DNA from: Lithospermum erythrorhizon
Lineage: Eukaryota > Streptophyta > Magnoliopsida > Boraginales > Boraginaceae
Assembly: GCA_019722365.1 (NCBI GenBank)
Contig: JADFUC010002372.1
Location: 930,001-994,000, forward strand
Length of the DNA stretch: 64,000 nucleotides
Direction of reading: 5' to 3'
The notes beneath the pieces are model-generated. The model ran no database searches and was not told the DNA's origin. It worked only from the letters and a program-made list of their open reading frames with translations. A program made the translations under genes and the position numbers. Shown here in pieces: positions 1 through 11,641 of the stretch. How positions within the stretch are numbered: position 1 is the first letter of the stretch; every line of letters begins with the position of its first letter.

Positions 1-2430
1 CAAGAAAGTAGTAGTTAAGACAATAAACTATACTTCAATTTCAAGAATGTTCCTAGATTTTTGGAAATTGGACATAAAAAAAGCATACCAGAATTGTGAG
101 AAAACCCAAAAAGATATTTGGTCACTGAGACTGTTTTTGTAAAGATTGAGGAACACTTGTCTTGATGTCACTAAGTGAAGAGAAGGGAGAGAAGTATGCA
201 ATGAATTATGAGTAGTGCATGTGCTTTCTTACAATTGAGTTGGACTAAATTCACACCAAAAAGTGTTGATGAATTGAATTATAATCAAATTGTGTTGGGT
301 CGGTTATCTATATCAGTAATTGATGATTATATAATTCGAACAATTTTGAATTACTTCGGAAAATAAAAAAAATAGATCCTTTTTTGAATCTAAAGTTCGA
401 ACCCCAAAAAATGAAGTTTTTTGCTTGTTCAACACAAATGGGTTGGACTTGAGTAGGTTGAAAAAAGATGAAACATAACATTTTCTTACAATGAAAGCTT
501 ACTCAAGCGTTACATTAATAAAGCGGACAAAATAGTAATTTCACCTCTTTTTTTTACTGTTTTGGTGTGAGTTAGCTCTGAATTCTTACAATTCCTCCCC
601 CTCCCTCGATTGGAAGGAATGGGGTATATATTGGTTACTATAATCTTATGACCACATATTTTATTTTTTAATAAAAAAAATTAGGTCGGATGGGAGTTTG
701 CTTTAATTACCCCTTTAGCGATGGAAAATTATGAGGTATGCTCCGAAATTTCAAAATCATTATATTATTACGTAAAAATTAAGATGAACTAATCGAAATC
801 CACCAATCACCAGTTTTTCCGACATATTTTGTACTCATTCATGTGCTCATAATTCAGTTTGCCCCCTATTGAAATGAATGGGGTATAATGGTAACTATAT
901 TCTCATAGACTGACATATTTTTCCAACAAAAGACTAGATTGAATTAAAACTTTTCTTACCTACAACGTGGAAAATTGTGAGGCTCGTTGAAATTTCGAAA
1001 TTGGTATATTAAGTAAGATGAAATGGCCTTCTGAGCCATGTGAATGTTTCGGCATGTTTGTACTCATTAGCATGCTTTCATTCATAATATTATAGTAAGA
1101 TTAAGCGTCCATAAAAATTGTTTAGTCAAGCATCGCAACCTTGAAGTTCTTACTTCCATAGTGGTTTGTGTACTCAATCCATTGAATCTAATCACATTAT
1201 AACATTTTTTAAGATTTGGACTTGATAGGGCTAAGTCTAGCACTCTAGCTTGATCACCGAGAACCGATAATAAACTAGCGGATAAAGCGAGCCCGCATAC
1301 CCTATATATTATGGTTAGTGGCACAAACATAAATTTATATAGGAGGTCGAAGAAACGTATATTATATAAATGAAGAAAAAAATATAATAATTTAAGTGTG
1401 GATGAACAACTTGATTTTTGAATAATAAATGATAAAATTCTATTTCTTAATAGTAATAATATGAAAATTCTAAGGGCGTATTCCTCCACTGATTATGGCA
1501 ACCATAGTCGATCCATTCAATAATCTTATCGATCAATGTATACCAATATATTGTTGGTCACATACTCACATTGACCAATTTATGTATTTTTTAAAAGGAA
1601 TGCCTTTGGACAAAATTCAAATACTAACGTAAGTAGACAACAATGAAGTAATACTAGAAATGTTCTTATTTTTTGGGGAAGGAGTAAAAAAATTGTTGTT
1701 AAAAATAAAAAACTGTAACACAAGTCATTTTGACCTTGATCTTCGAATTAAGAATGATAAAAATCTAACTAAACTCCATTGATGTGAATATGACTCTAAA
1801 ACCTTACACTAGTCATACTATGGGCTAGTCTGTTATTACATCCAAAAGCATTGCAAAATGAGAAGACAGAGAAGTTACAAGTGAAGGAAAATGAAGGATA
1901 TATTTTTTAGCTTAAAAAAATTAACCATTGCAATCCTCTGCCCAATATTTATTTACTAGTTGAGATCACGTTCAATAATTTGTAATATGCAATAATCATC
2001 AAAATTTCATGGTTATATCTATGAAATATCACCAATTACTTAATTGTAATGTATCTCTATCTATTTATCTATCTATATTTATACATATATAAAAGTACGA
2101 ATTACTTTAAGTGTTTATTTCTTTTTTGATCTCCTAAAATATCCTTATTAAAATAATTTAATTTGATAGTTAACGAATGATATAATTCTATTTTGATAAA
2201 TTATAATATAACAAAAATACTTTAAATATTAGATAAATCTAATAATATAGGATTAAATAGTTATCTCTAACACTGACATAGTAAATCAATAATATAGGAT
2301 TAGATAAATATTTGATAGTTAATGTAAACTCCGTATTAAAGACTCCAAATTCTATTGTATTCTATTACGAGTATTGTGGATTGTACGAAGTAGAAAGTTA
2401 TGAAATAACTTGTTCCGTGTAGGTATTGTT
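1..2430. other. AT-rich intergenic sequence
   Basis: No coding sequence is supported here; the few short open frames have no recognisable domain. The stretch holds a diverged tandem duplication (annotated separately). Around 2050-2110 an AT-rich run of TCTA units leads into a short ATATATAAAAGTACGAA motif, which resembles the 5' ends of some plant Helitrons. No matching 3' end was seen. Confidence 0.6.
590..1090. repeat. Diverged tandem duplication, unit about 255 bp
   Basis: Two consecutive copies, about 590-848 and 850-1090, share an ordered series of blocks. Each has a C-rich start followed by GGAATGGGGTATA or GAATGGGGTATA, then a GACCACATATT/GACTGACATATT block, a TGGAAAATTRTGAGG block, and a TTTGTACTCATT block near the end. 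Substitutions and indels separate the copies, so the duplication is old. No coding content was seen. Confidence 0.65.
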
Positions 2431-4890
2431 TGGATATTATTACAGTTGCTCTAGGTTGGGTGACAATATAATTTGAGGGTAGAAATAAGATTAGGTGTTA
2501 GGGTTGTGGTTAAGCAGAAAGGCCGATTAAGCCGCCAAGCCGAAGCGAACTTTAAAACTATCATAAATATCTTCCTTTGACCCCTGACCATTGATAAGTA
2601 AATGCTTAGCCATTGACCTTCTTTACCATTTGGAATGACCCTAAGAAAAAAAAATTCTTTCTTCATTTCTTAAATTATTTGTTGTAAGCTGAAGATAGTT
2701 GGTTGAACTCTTGCTCCTCGTAAATCCCTCTACTGCATCAGGTAAGAAAGGTTGAATCTTGTTGGATGTTCATAAGTTATGGAAGTTTGACTTTTGTTGA
2801 CTTGAGTTGACTTCAGGAGATTGACTTTGAAGTTTGAGACTTTAAAATGGTATAGAGGTATTATCTAAACTTCGATTATGTGGTTAGAAGTGATAATAAT
2901 TGATTTTTGGGGTTGAATTATATTGAATGTGTTAGTTGACTTTTAGGTTGACTTTTTCCAAACCACCTTTAAGTTGTAAAAGTATATCTTTGGGCCTTAA
3001 TATAGTTATTTTGGAGTATAAGTTTTGACTTTTAAGTTGTTGTAAGAGATTATGTTGGATATGGGTTGTGTAAGTTGAGTAGTATTTGAGTTTTTGGGGC
3101 AAGGTTGTTAGAAATGGGTAAATTAGTTTGGAGAAATTGATTTTGGGTTGTTTAGAAATTGTTTAAAGTATTAAGAGTGGGTGTAGGGTGGGGGCCGATT
3201 GGAATGGAGGATGTTGTGGTGGAAATTTTTATCGTTTATTAATCGGTTAACGAGCGTAATAATCTTTTCCATCACAGAGTTGTTAAGTTGGTAACTAAAA
3301 TTTTGTTTAAGGTTGGATAGTTAAAACTAAAAATGGGGTTAAGATTGTAGTAAGTAGTAATTGTATTTCTCGGGTATTTTGATTAGGCGTGGAGCGTGGG
3401 AAAGCCATCCGGATTGATTAGGCGAGGCGTCACTTTTGCTAGTCGAGGTGAGTATTTATCTCACGGGTGTAAATTAATGTACTTCTTTGTGCATGTGTTG
3501 AATTTGGTAATAATTGTGAGCATGTTATCTATGTATTGTGTGTTGATTATTTGAGTATGCGTTATTGGTTGAGTAGTTGGGTTGTGTGTGATGTTTTGTT
3601 GGTTGGAGTGGCATGGAGCAATTTTTTTAGGGAATTGGTTGATGTATGATAAGTTGTACTACCCGGTATTGTCTTGTACTTCGGTATGGAGTGTGTTGTA
3701 TTTGTTTTAAGTATCTACGTTACAGTGTGTTGTTGCCCGGTATTGCCTTGTACTTCGGTATGAGTGTGTTGTATTTGCCTCGTACCTCGTTACGAGTGTG
3801 TTGTTGCCCGGTATTGCCTTGTGCCCGATGCGAGTGTATTTGTATTTGCCTCGTATCTCGTTCACCGAGGTGTGTTGTTATCGGTATTGCCTTATGCCGG
3901 TATGAGTGTGTTGTATTTGCCTCGTACCTCGTTACGAGTGTGTTGTTTTTAGCTTATGACGAGCCGGCATAAGTTTACTCACTAAATGTTGAGGGTTGAT
4001 TATGCGCGTTAGTTGTAGAAATCCGAATTCATGATGAGTTGTTTGAGTTGTTGAGTTGTGGTGAGTAGTATGTTGTTAAGCGAGGTTGTGGAGTGGGATG
4101 GTCTAGTTGTTAGTCGTGATATTTTACATAGTTGGTTGATAAAGTAGGTTGTGTGGACTTATTTGGGTATTGTTTCAAAAGCATGATTTTCATTGTTGGA
4201 TGTCTTTTATTAGAATGTGCATGTTCGTTTCATTGGGCCTATGAATTAAAGACCATAGTACGACAGTATTGATATGACTTTATGATGCGAGCATGATAAT
4301 GAACCCGCTGTTGATATTTTCTTTTATTATGGCCTTGAGTTGTATAGTATTCTGCCATGTCTATCTAATTTATGCGAACTTAACCATTCTTATATTACAC
4401 TAAGCATGGGTGTGAGTTAGTCGCTCTTGGGATAAAGTATTATTGAAACATGACTACGCCCTATTCGCTATGGGCGGCATTTTTATTTGTGCCAGGTTGA
4501 CAGGTGGTGCTTCAGCGTATTCGGATCTATTCGAGTGATCGTGCCTTAGAGCCTAGGTGAGCGACGGGTGTAGATCCTCACAGTCTCGTTTTTTATTGTA
4601 GTTCGGATTCCTCTATTTGTTGTTACTTCGATTTCAGACTGAGTTGTATATTGACATTTTGTACTTTGGTCGATTGTTGGATGCTGGTTGTTTTGTGTGG
4701 TTAGGAAATACCACGATGGATCATTTTCTTAAAAACTGTTCTTTTCAAATGTATATTGTTTTTATTTGGTTATTTAAGAACCGGTGAGTCTTTTACATTT
4801 GAGTCATCCATCGATTGGTGACTCTGGTGTCCAGGATTTGGATGATTCTAACTGTCAGGCGGCCAGGCACAGGGGCGGGTCGTTCTGATT
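2430..4890 (+). mobile_element. Probable solo LTR related to elements A and B
   Basis: The block order matches the LTRs of element B on the plus strand. There is a region rich in GTTGACTTTTAGGTTGACTTT, then an AGGCGTGGAGCG segment, then a tandem hairpin array (3640-3960). A GGGCGGCATTTTTATTTG block follows (B has GGGCGGCATTTCATTTG), and the copy ends at GGGCGGGTCGTT (element A's LTR, read on the minus strand, ends GGCGGTGGTCGTTACA). No second copy or internal region lies next to it, hence the solo LTR reading. The start is a guess, and a truncated element is equally possible. Confidence 0.5.
3640..3960 (+). repeat. Tandem array of short hairpins inside the LTR
   Basis: Alternating units of about 35 bp repeat TATTGCCTTGTACTTCGGTA-GAGTGTGTTG and TTGCCTCGTACCTCGTTACG-AGTGTGTTG. 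Each second unit holds an inverted repeat CTCGTA-CCTCGT-TACGAG. The short open frames here (3646-3972 and 3764-3952) are by-products of the repeat period, not genes. The position within the LTR matches the arrays at 42.5 kb and 48.5 kb. Confidence 0.75.
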
Positions 4891-7170
4891 AAGTAACCAA
4901 AGTTTAATACAATGGTTGTCGCTGTTATAGTATGAAGTGGCAGGTTGAGAGCTACGGAAGTGCTATAAAATATTTTTATTTGAAAAAAATATAAAAAAAA
5001 GAAGAGATTAGAGTTGGTCTGACATGATATATAGAGTATTAATGACTAATGAGCATTGTAAATTCACTAAATTTATATAGAACATACAATAATATATTTG
5101 ACAAAAGCTTTGGGCCATATTCCGCCTCTCTCAATACGTTATCTACTTCCATAATTATCCAAGTCTATGAAGCTTGGGGTATGAGGAAATTTAATTTGAA
5201 TGCTCAAGTACTTTCATAAATAAGATGACGAAGTCCTAAAAATAAATTTAGTTTGGTAAAGTTAAGACACTAGAAGTATTATACAAAGCTATAAAAATTA
5301 AATTACTATTAAATGACCTTATCAATTATCAATTTCTTTATAGCAAAATTACATTATAAGAGACTCTAGATACTAATCATTGTATTCTCATAATACAAAC
5401 GAGTCGTAGATTCTTCTTTTATTTTAAATTACAAAGGTCCTTTTATGATGTGCGTATTGATAAAGTTCTAATCAAGTCCAATTTTATTACCCCGTAGATT
5501 ATATGCACTCCAACCGAGTACAAGGCCAATATGTAGGAAAAATATATGAAATATATGTAGTGAAAGTAAAATTTTGGAGTGTTGTTATCAATGGTTGGAG
5601 TGAAAAAAAATCAAAATTTTATAAAATGATGTGATCAAATTTATACTACATGAAAATCATGGTTCAAAGTGCGTGGTAGTTTTTTTTTATAGCATACAAT
5701 GTGAAAGTTCTTCAAGATAAAAGTCAAACTCATACTAATAACGAACAGAAGGAAAGTGTATACAAAGAAAAATAGAAAGATTGAAAAGCAAAGAATCAAG
5801 CTATTATAATTTCATAATTTTATAATTTTAGAAAACTCATTCTCTTTATAATTTGTAAAAGTTTAATTTAAGATTTTTTTAATCTATTACAATTCTTTTA
5901 TCTATTTCAATAGTTTGCTAAATTTAGTTTGGTAAAGTTAAGATACTAGAAGTATTATATAATTTGTAAAAGTTCAGTTTAAGATTTCATAAATAAGATG
6001 ATTGAAAAGTAAAATGTACATGGGTTGCACGTAAATATTTATGCTTCAAATAATTAAACTGAGATAATAAATAAATTAATTATTCATAAATTTGTAAATT
6101 ATATTTTGATTTATATTATAATTCATTTTGTTCATAGTTATATGATCCACTTATAATTTTAATATTATAATTTTAATAATAAATTTAAATTTTTTTTTGC
6201 CATACTACTCTTCATTTTCAAGGTTTAATAAAAAATGCACATTATGTAATTTTATTTATTGTTAGAAAACATCACTTTTCTCTTTTAGAAAAAAATTCAC
6301 CTTATGTTATTTTATTTATTGTTAGAAAATATCAATTCTTAACTGATTAGTAGTATAAATTATTCATAGTTATACTATATAATTTTATTTTGACATATTT
6401 TAATTGATAATTAACTGAATAATATTTGCACAGACGTATGAAAGTGAAATTCTCTCAATAATATTTGCAATAATTTTTTTAATGAAAAGTAAAATTTCAA
6501 TAGTATATATGTGATTAATATTACTTAATATGAAAACTTATAAAATTTTGACATAAATACTTGACTTTAATATATTTGTCGAGAAGGAAGCAAATTCATA
6601 TAGAAGACGAGAGTACCAATTTTATATAGAATGAAAACTAATATAAGTATTCTTATGAAAATATACTTAGTTTACTAATTACTAATCAATATTAAATAGT
6701 GAAGATTGATTTTTTTTTTTAATTTCGTTTCATATATTGAATTCAACTCTAATTAATTATTGCATCTATAGTTTATAGATAAAAATATTTTATTTAAGCA
6801 TAAAAACTAACATGTTATAAATATTATAATAAAATAAATAAATTTACGAAATAAAATATTCAAATCTATTCTCCTAAAATGCTAAATGATCGTCATGCTT
6901 GATTTTAAGTGCTCAAATTAATAACTTTTACGCTTCATTGATAAACATAATTTTGATTTGAATAAAATTTAATGGTAATATTAAAGTACATTGAAAATAT
7001 TATTTATTTGATAATTTTCACCAAATATTATACAATAAAAATAAAAATATTTGAATTTAACATTTAATCTGTAAAAAATCTAAATTTAAACCTTGAAAAT
7101 CTATTGGAGATAGAGGGAGTATTAGATATGTAACTTGACATTTTTTTATTTTAATTGTTGAAATGTAATA
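4891..7170. other. AT-rich intergenic sequence
   Basis: No gene is supported. The sequence is strongly AT-rich, with homopolymer and AATAATAA-type runs. It contains one local duplication (annotated separately). At 7110-7125 there is a lone GAGGGAGTA, which looks like one terminus of a Stowaway-type MITE without its partner. Confidence 0.6.
5205..6000. repeat. Local duplication of AT-rich segments
   Basis: The block TTTAGTTTGGTAAAGTTAAG followed by AYACTAGAAGTATTATA occurs at about 5245 and again at about 5920. TTCATAAATAAGATGA occurs at about 5213 and 5985. TATAATTTGTAAAAGTT occurs at about 5838 and 5957. The order is partly rearranged between copies, so this is a small scrambled duplication rather than a simple tandem repeat. 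Confidence 0.55.
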
Positions 7171-7371
7171 CTCCCTCCGTCTGAAAATAGATGATCATTT
7201 AAATTAAAAGTGCTTTATTAATGAATAGTTATTGAGATTGTAAAAAGCTACATTAGGATTGTAAAAAATTACATTGGAAATACAAAAAAATGACATTAAA
7301 AATACAAACAATCAACTATTATGAAAAAGTAATTTTTTTCTAAATTATCATCTATTTTGAGATGGAGGGAA
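7171..7371. mobile_element. Stowaway-type MITE
   Basis: The left terminus CTCCCTCCGTCTGAAAATAG continues with ATGATCATTT. It pairs with the right terminus AAATTATCATCTATTTTGAG followed by ATGGAGGGA, giving inverted repeats of about 30 bp around a 200-bp AT-rich body. A TA precedes the left end (7169-7170). The right end is slightly eroded (GGGAATCTA), so the TA duplication is not perfect. CTCCCTCCGT termini are typical of Stowaway MITEs mobilised by Tc1/mariner transposases. It has no coding capacity. Confidence 0.85.
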
Positions 7372-7949
7372 TCTATATCAGCATAATAATTTAGATATAT
7401 ATTATTTAATATTAATTTTGGATTAGAAAAATTATTTTTTAATTATAATTGAATAATTATCTTACAAATTTTTTGATATTTATGATAAAATTATTGGTAA
7501 AGATATTGAATATTTTTTATATAATTGGATTAAGATGTTGATAATAAGCGTATGGTAGTTAGCATCACATTATGAAAGTGGTAAAACTCTTGACACCATT
7601 ATGAAGTGAATAACTCGATTATGTTTGAATTGTTGTAGAATTTTTATTCAAAAATTTAGGAGTTATTAATTATTGAATTGTTATAAGAGTTCTTTTAAAA
7701 AATTTAGAAACATATTTTTTCACCAATAGAGCATATTATAATAAGGGTAATATAGTAATTAGTAATGTGTGAAAGGAAAGAAACCTATTTCGCGCACATA
7801 AGTAGAGGGATAATAAAAAAAGGCTAATGATTTTACACTCCAAAATTTGAGTATGACACTCAACCTTTTGTTATTTTCATGAACTTTTATCTTCTGAAAT
7901 GAAATTAATGGGTATCGCTTATTGAAATTAATAAATCGCCAATAACACA
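7372..7949. other. AT-rich spacer before element A
   Basis: I see no gene, terminal repeat or RNA here. Short open frames that begin here run into the LTR of element A and show no domain. Confidence 0.5.
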
Positions 7950-9459
7950 TGTGACCCGCCCAATTGGGTACAGGTGGGACAAATCCTTTGACACAATGAT
8001 ATCGAGTCACAGCGATGGATATATTAAAATGACTTCTTTTACATCATAAATAAAAACAATATAACCGTCCGTGAATTGAACTAACCAATAATTGCAACAA
8101 CATTGAAAATCATAATATAAATACCACGTGAAACAATTTGTTATCTGACTCGAGTCAATAAAAATTATATACAGCTTCAAGAAGATAAAAGTATATTTGT
8201 TGAGGTGCCCCAGCCGCATCGCCATCTTAGTGCAGCTACTCGGCAATCGCATATAGGTCATCATGACAACCTAGGCGAGAAAGCGCCCGCCCGTAAAGAA
8301 ATAAGGAGTCGGCTAAAAGGCGGTGAAAATAAATAACACGAAGTTAACCTACATTCGCACGGAGATAGAATAATTTAGATTTACTTTATTTAGAGACTAT
8401 GCCCAAGAGTATTATTTGGGTTACTATACAAATAAAACTTTCATATTGGCTTTCCCAACTAACACGATAACCCTTCGTCGACAAACTTTACTTTCGCGGT
8501 ACACCTTAATTACAAGAGGTATTTCTCTATCTATTATTATCTTTACGGAAGTATAGGCCCAATTCCCGATATAATATACACCTCAAACACACAATAACTA
8601 ACATATATCTTAACCTCTGCGTAACTCATGCATATACAACTCAATGTCCTTATCTTTAGTTAAGCTAATCTTACTCCCGTTTACAATCATACTCCTCTAT
8701 GACAACTAATGTTCCTCGAAGCCTTCAAATCTGCCATTTCTTAATATGGTGAGTAATATATCTTGAATCGAATAACCTAAGTCTGATTTATCTTCAGTTT
8801 CCCATTTGGTATACGGAACTTATTTACCTCCGTGGTATCGAATTAAGTGGATTTAGATCGGTACTTATATTCTAGCGTTTAGATGCATTTTCCACCATAT
8901 ATAAAATATCATCGACATCATCGACAAATTAGCACAAACTTCGGTTTATAATTTACGCTCTAATGTTCTCATTCAAAGGTATCTCAAATCCATTAGCCAC
9001 TTAAGATATATAGAACATATCTAACAAAAGGCGATAATGCGGTAAAGGCTACAAGCCCCGAAAATAAATACGTATCACGAAGAAAATAATAGTTGCCGAC
9101 AAAATTTGGCGCTTAAAAAATGAAGTACAACCATCAAACCTTGTTGCTAGCACAACAACAAGATAAGTGAATAGACGCCGTAGTCAAATTTAAATAAAAT
9201 ACATATATACGAGTTATCGGATAAAGTCATATGACATAATTTCCAGCATGAAGTCTCGGGCATAGCATGAATATATAATAGGGTTTCGGTAAGCACAATC
9301 ACCCAAATGAAATCCACGGAGACTTCGGCTCATGACTAAAACTCTAGTCATCAAACCTCCTATCTCTGTAGCCCGCGTTATACCCGTCCTCCCCATCTTG
9401 CGTATACTCGATCCGTCTACTGCGAGGAATGGACAAATCAACAATCACCTCGCTTATAC

Positions 9460-9960
9460 GGGTATAAGGCCAAACCGCACTTATACACAAAGTATAAGGC
9501 CGCGCACTTATACACAAAGTATAAGGCCACATGCAGCTATACCGTAGTATAGAGACCCACATCGACAATGCCTGTAATAAAAGTAATCAAAGAGGTATAC
9601 GCTTGGCGCTATCACAGTAGTATAGGGCCCACATCGACATCTGTATGACAAAGTAATCAAAGAGAGTCATACCTTGTATACCGTAGTATAGGAGGCCGAC
9701 ATGGCAGCTATCTGGTAGTATAGGGCCACCTCGACAATGCACACGACAAAGCGTCAAGAGAATCATACCCATGGCCCCATCTCGTAGTATAGGGCCACCG
9801 ACAATGCGACAAGCGATCAAGAGAATCATACCGCGCGCTATACCGTAGTAGGGCCAAGCCTTACTATACGTAGTATAGGGCCGCTCGACAATGCACCGCG
9901 ACAAAAGCGTCAAAGAAATCATACCGCGCGTATACCGTAGTATAGAATTGATAGCGTCAC
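9460..9960 (-). repeat. Hairpin minisatellite in element A 3' LTR
   Basis: Two sub-arrays are present. First come about three copies of CTTATACACAAAGTATAAGG, each an inverted repeat CTTATAC/GTATAAG. Then about eight copies of a 60-70 bp unit carry CTATACCGTAGTATAGGGCC (stem CTATAC/GTATAG) joined by GACAATGC...CAAAGCGATCAAAGAGAATC spacers. Units vary by small indels. The homologous array is at 15090-15610. Confidence 0.8.
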
Positions 9961-10149
9961 ATATCACACGCAAGGAAGGAGAGTCGCTAATCCCTAGTAG
10001 TCCCGACTATAAGGTCATATCCTAATACTCAAGTCACTTATAAAATCATACATAACTCCATGAACACCTACCGATAACCAACTACTTTACTTCCAACAAT
10101 AGCAAAGCATCTGGCTAATACATCACACAATCGTCATCAATCACAACCG

Positions 10150-10300
10150 CCTTGAAGGCCACATAAATACCACGAAGTGCCAACAAAGCCATAAATACCA
10201 CAAGTGCGACAAGGCCACATAAATACCACAAGTGCCGTCGAGGCCTGATACCACCAGTGCGACAAGCCACATAAATACCACAAGTACCGTCAGTACATAT
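10150..10300 (-). repeat. Short tandem array, unit about 30 bp
   Basis: Four to five copies of a unit containing GGCCACATAAATACCACAAG then TGCSGTCGA or TGCGACAA. It is matched by 15800-15955 in the other LTR. It encodes nothing recognisable; the open frame over it reflects the period. Confidence 0.75.
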
Positions 10301-11380
10301 CTGAAATATAAGTTGGGAGTTCGGGGCCCGTGAGCTTTACACCAGGCCATTGTAATCTTTGAGAATAGGTCACGTAATCATATTAGGCTTTCGCACATGT
10401 CGTACAACCATTCACATGTATACCATTCCCCGTGTCGTATCCGCAAGGACATACACCATTCACACATAATTATATTACAAAGACTGTACACCACTTTACA
10501 CATAATTTATAATGCAAGGGCAGTGCGCGTTTAAAGAAGTACATAGGTAATACACGTGAGATAAGTACTCACCTCTACTAGCTATCACAAAAAGTCCTCG
10601 CGAAGAGCGATCACAGACGTGCCCTTCCAGCGGTCAAGACTAGAAACACCAGAGAAAGTGTACTCGGGAACTAATACCAAAAATTACGTTCTAGAATAAC
10701 ATTACGGCTACCGTAGACGATTTAAGCGGTCCCAACAGCGGGCAAACTATCGAATTATAAACTCGCCGGACGCAGCAAATCGATCGCCAGCTAAAATTCC
10801 ATCTTATCATTTTATCATTACAAAATTAACTTATATGTCATTCTAGTTGTCGGCGAGGTCACACAATTAACAATCTATACTCCAATATCAATTATATTTC
10901 AACTTGAAAATATTCACTTTTCAACTAAGCGCACTTTAATGAATTTTTAAATCACCGATTTAACATCGCGATAGCTATAATAGGTCCCAGATTAAACTCC
11001 CTACACATTTAAAGTCTTATGAAATATCACCTCGAAAAGTCAGCGAAACCTAGAAAAAGTCAACTCGACATGCGTCACCAGCTTGAGCTCTAAATCACGA
11101 ATTCATCACGTATATACGTCACGGAACCCGCTTAACCAACTAAGATTTATCATAAAATTCAATTATGTAAAGTCAACCAAAAGTCAACTATCAAGGAAGC
11201 CAAGAAATATCTCGAAAGACTTGAAATTTCTTACGCCTTTCAAGAGAGAATGATGGGAAACGATATTCTCTGACCGATCTTGAGTTTGGCTTGACAATCG
11301 AAGAGAGAAATGGAAAAATAAGAAATTTTTTAAGGGGAGGGGCTTAATTTCGGCCAAAATGAGGAAGAAGATGAAGTTGT

Positions 11381-11399
11381 GATGATGATGATGATGATG
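11381..11399 (-). repeat. GAT microsatellite
   Basis: Six consecutive GAT units. The same tract is at 17031-17049 in the other LTR. Element B carries CATCATCATT and CTT runs at the matching place. On the element's own strand this lies in the probable 5' untranslated leader. Confidence 0.85.
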
Positions 11400-11641
11400 T
11401 GGAGATATGAATAGATATTAAAAAACTCGAGTCCACGTTCGGTTTGGTTAATTCTCGACTTATCGTACTTAAATCTCCGCGAAGCCGATTTGAATAAAAT
11501 TAGCAATGGCAAACACTACTAAATTATAAATGAAATTCGGCTCAAAAGTTTTACGAAATAATATTATCATCGAAAAAATTATACTATTCCGGGTCCCGCG
11601 CCGGCCGAAATTTTTTTTTTTTTAAATAACGGGTTATTACA

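Larger units (their letters stand above)
7950..11641 (-). repeat. Element A 3' LTR
   Basis: It aligns along its whole length with 13585-17296. An example is the shared 8740-8800 tract AATATGGTGAGTAATATATC. On the minus strand it starts at 11641 (TGTAATAACCCG) and ends at 7950 (GGGTCACA). It contains the minisatellites at 9460-9960 and 10150-10300 and a GAT microsatellite. Open frames inside it, for example at 9587-9973, come from repeat periodicity. Confidence 0.8.

Noticed and set aside
3646..3972. A 108-residue open frame rich in cysteine and tyrosine
   Set aside because: It lies exactly over the LTR tandem hairpin array, and its residue pattern repeats with the DNA unit. It is a by-product of the repeat.
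9332..9973. Several overlapping open frames on both strands
   Set aside because: All fall within the element A minisatellite and follow its 60-70 bp period.
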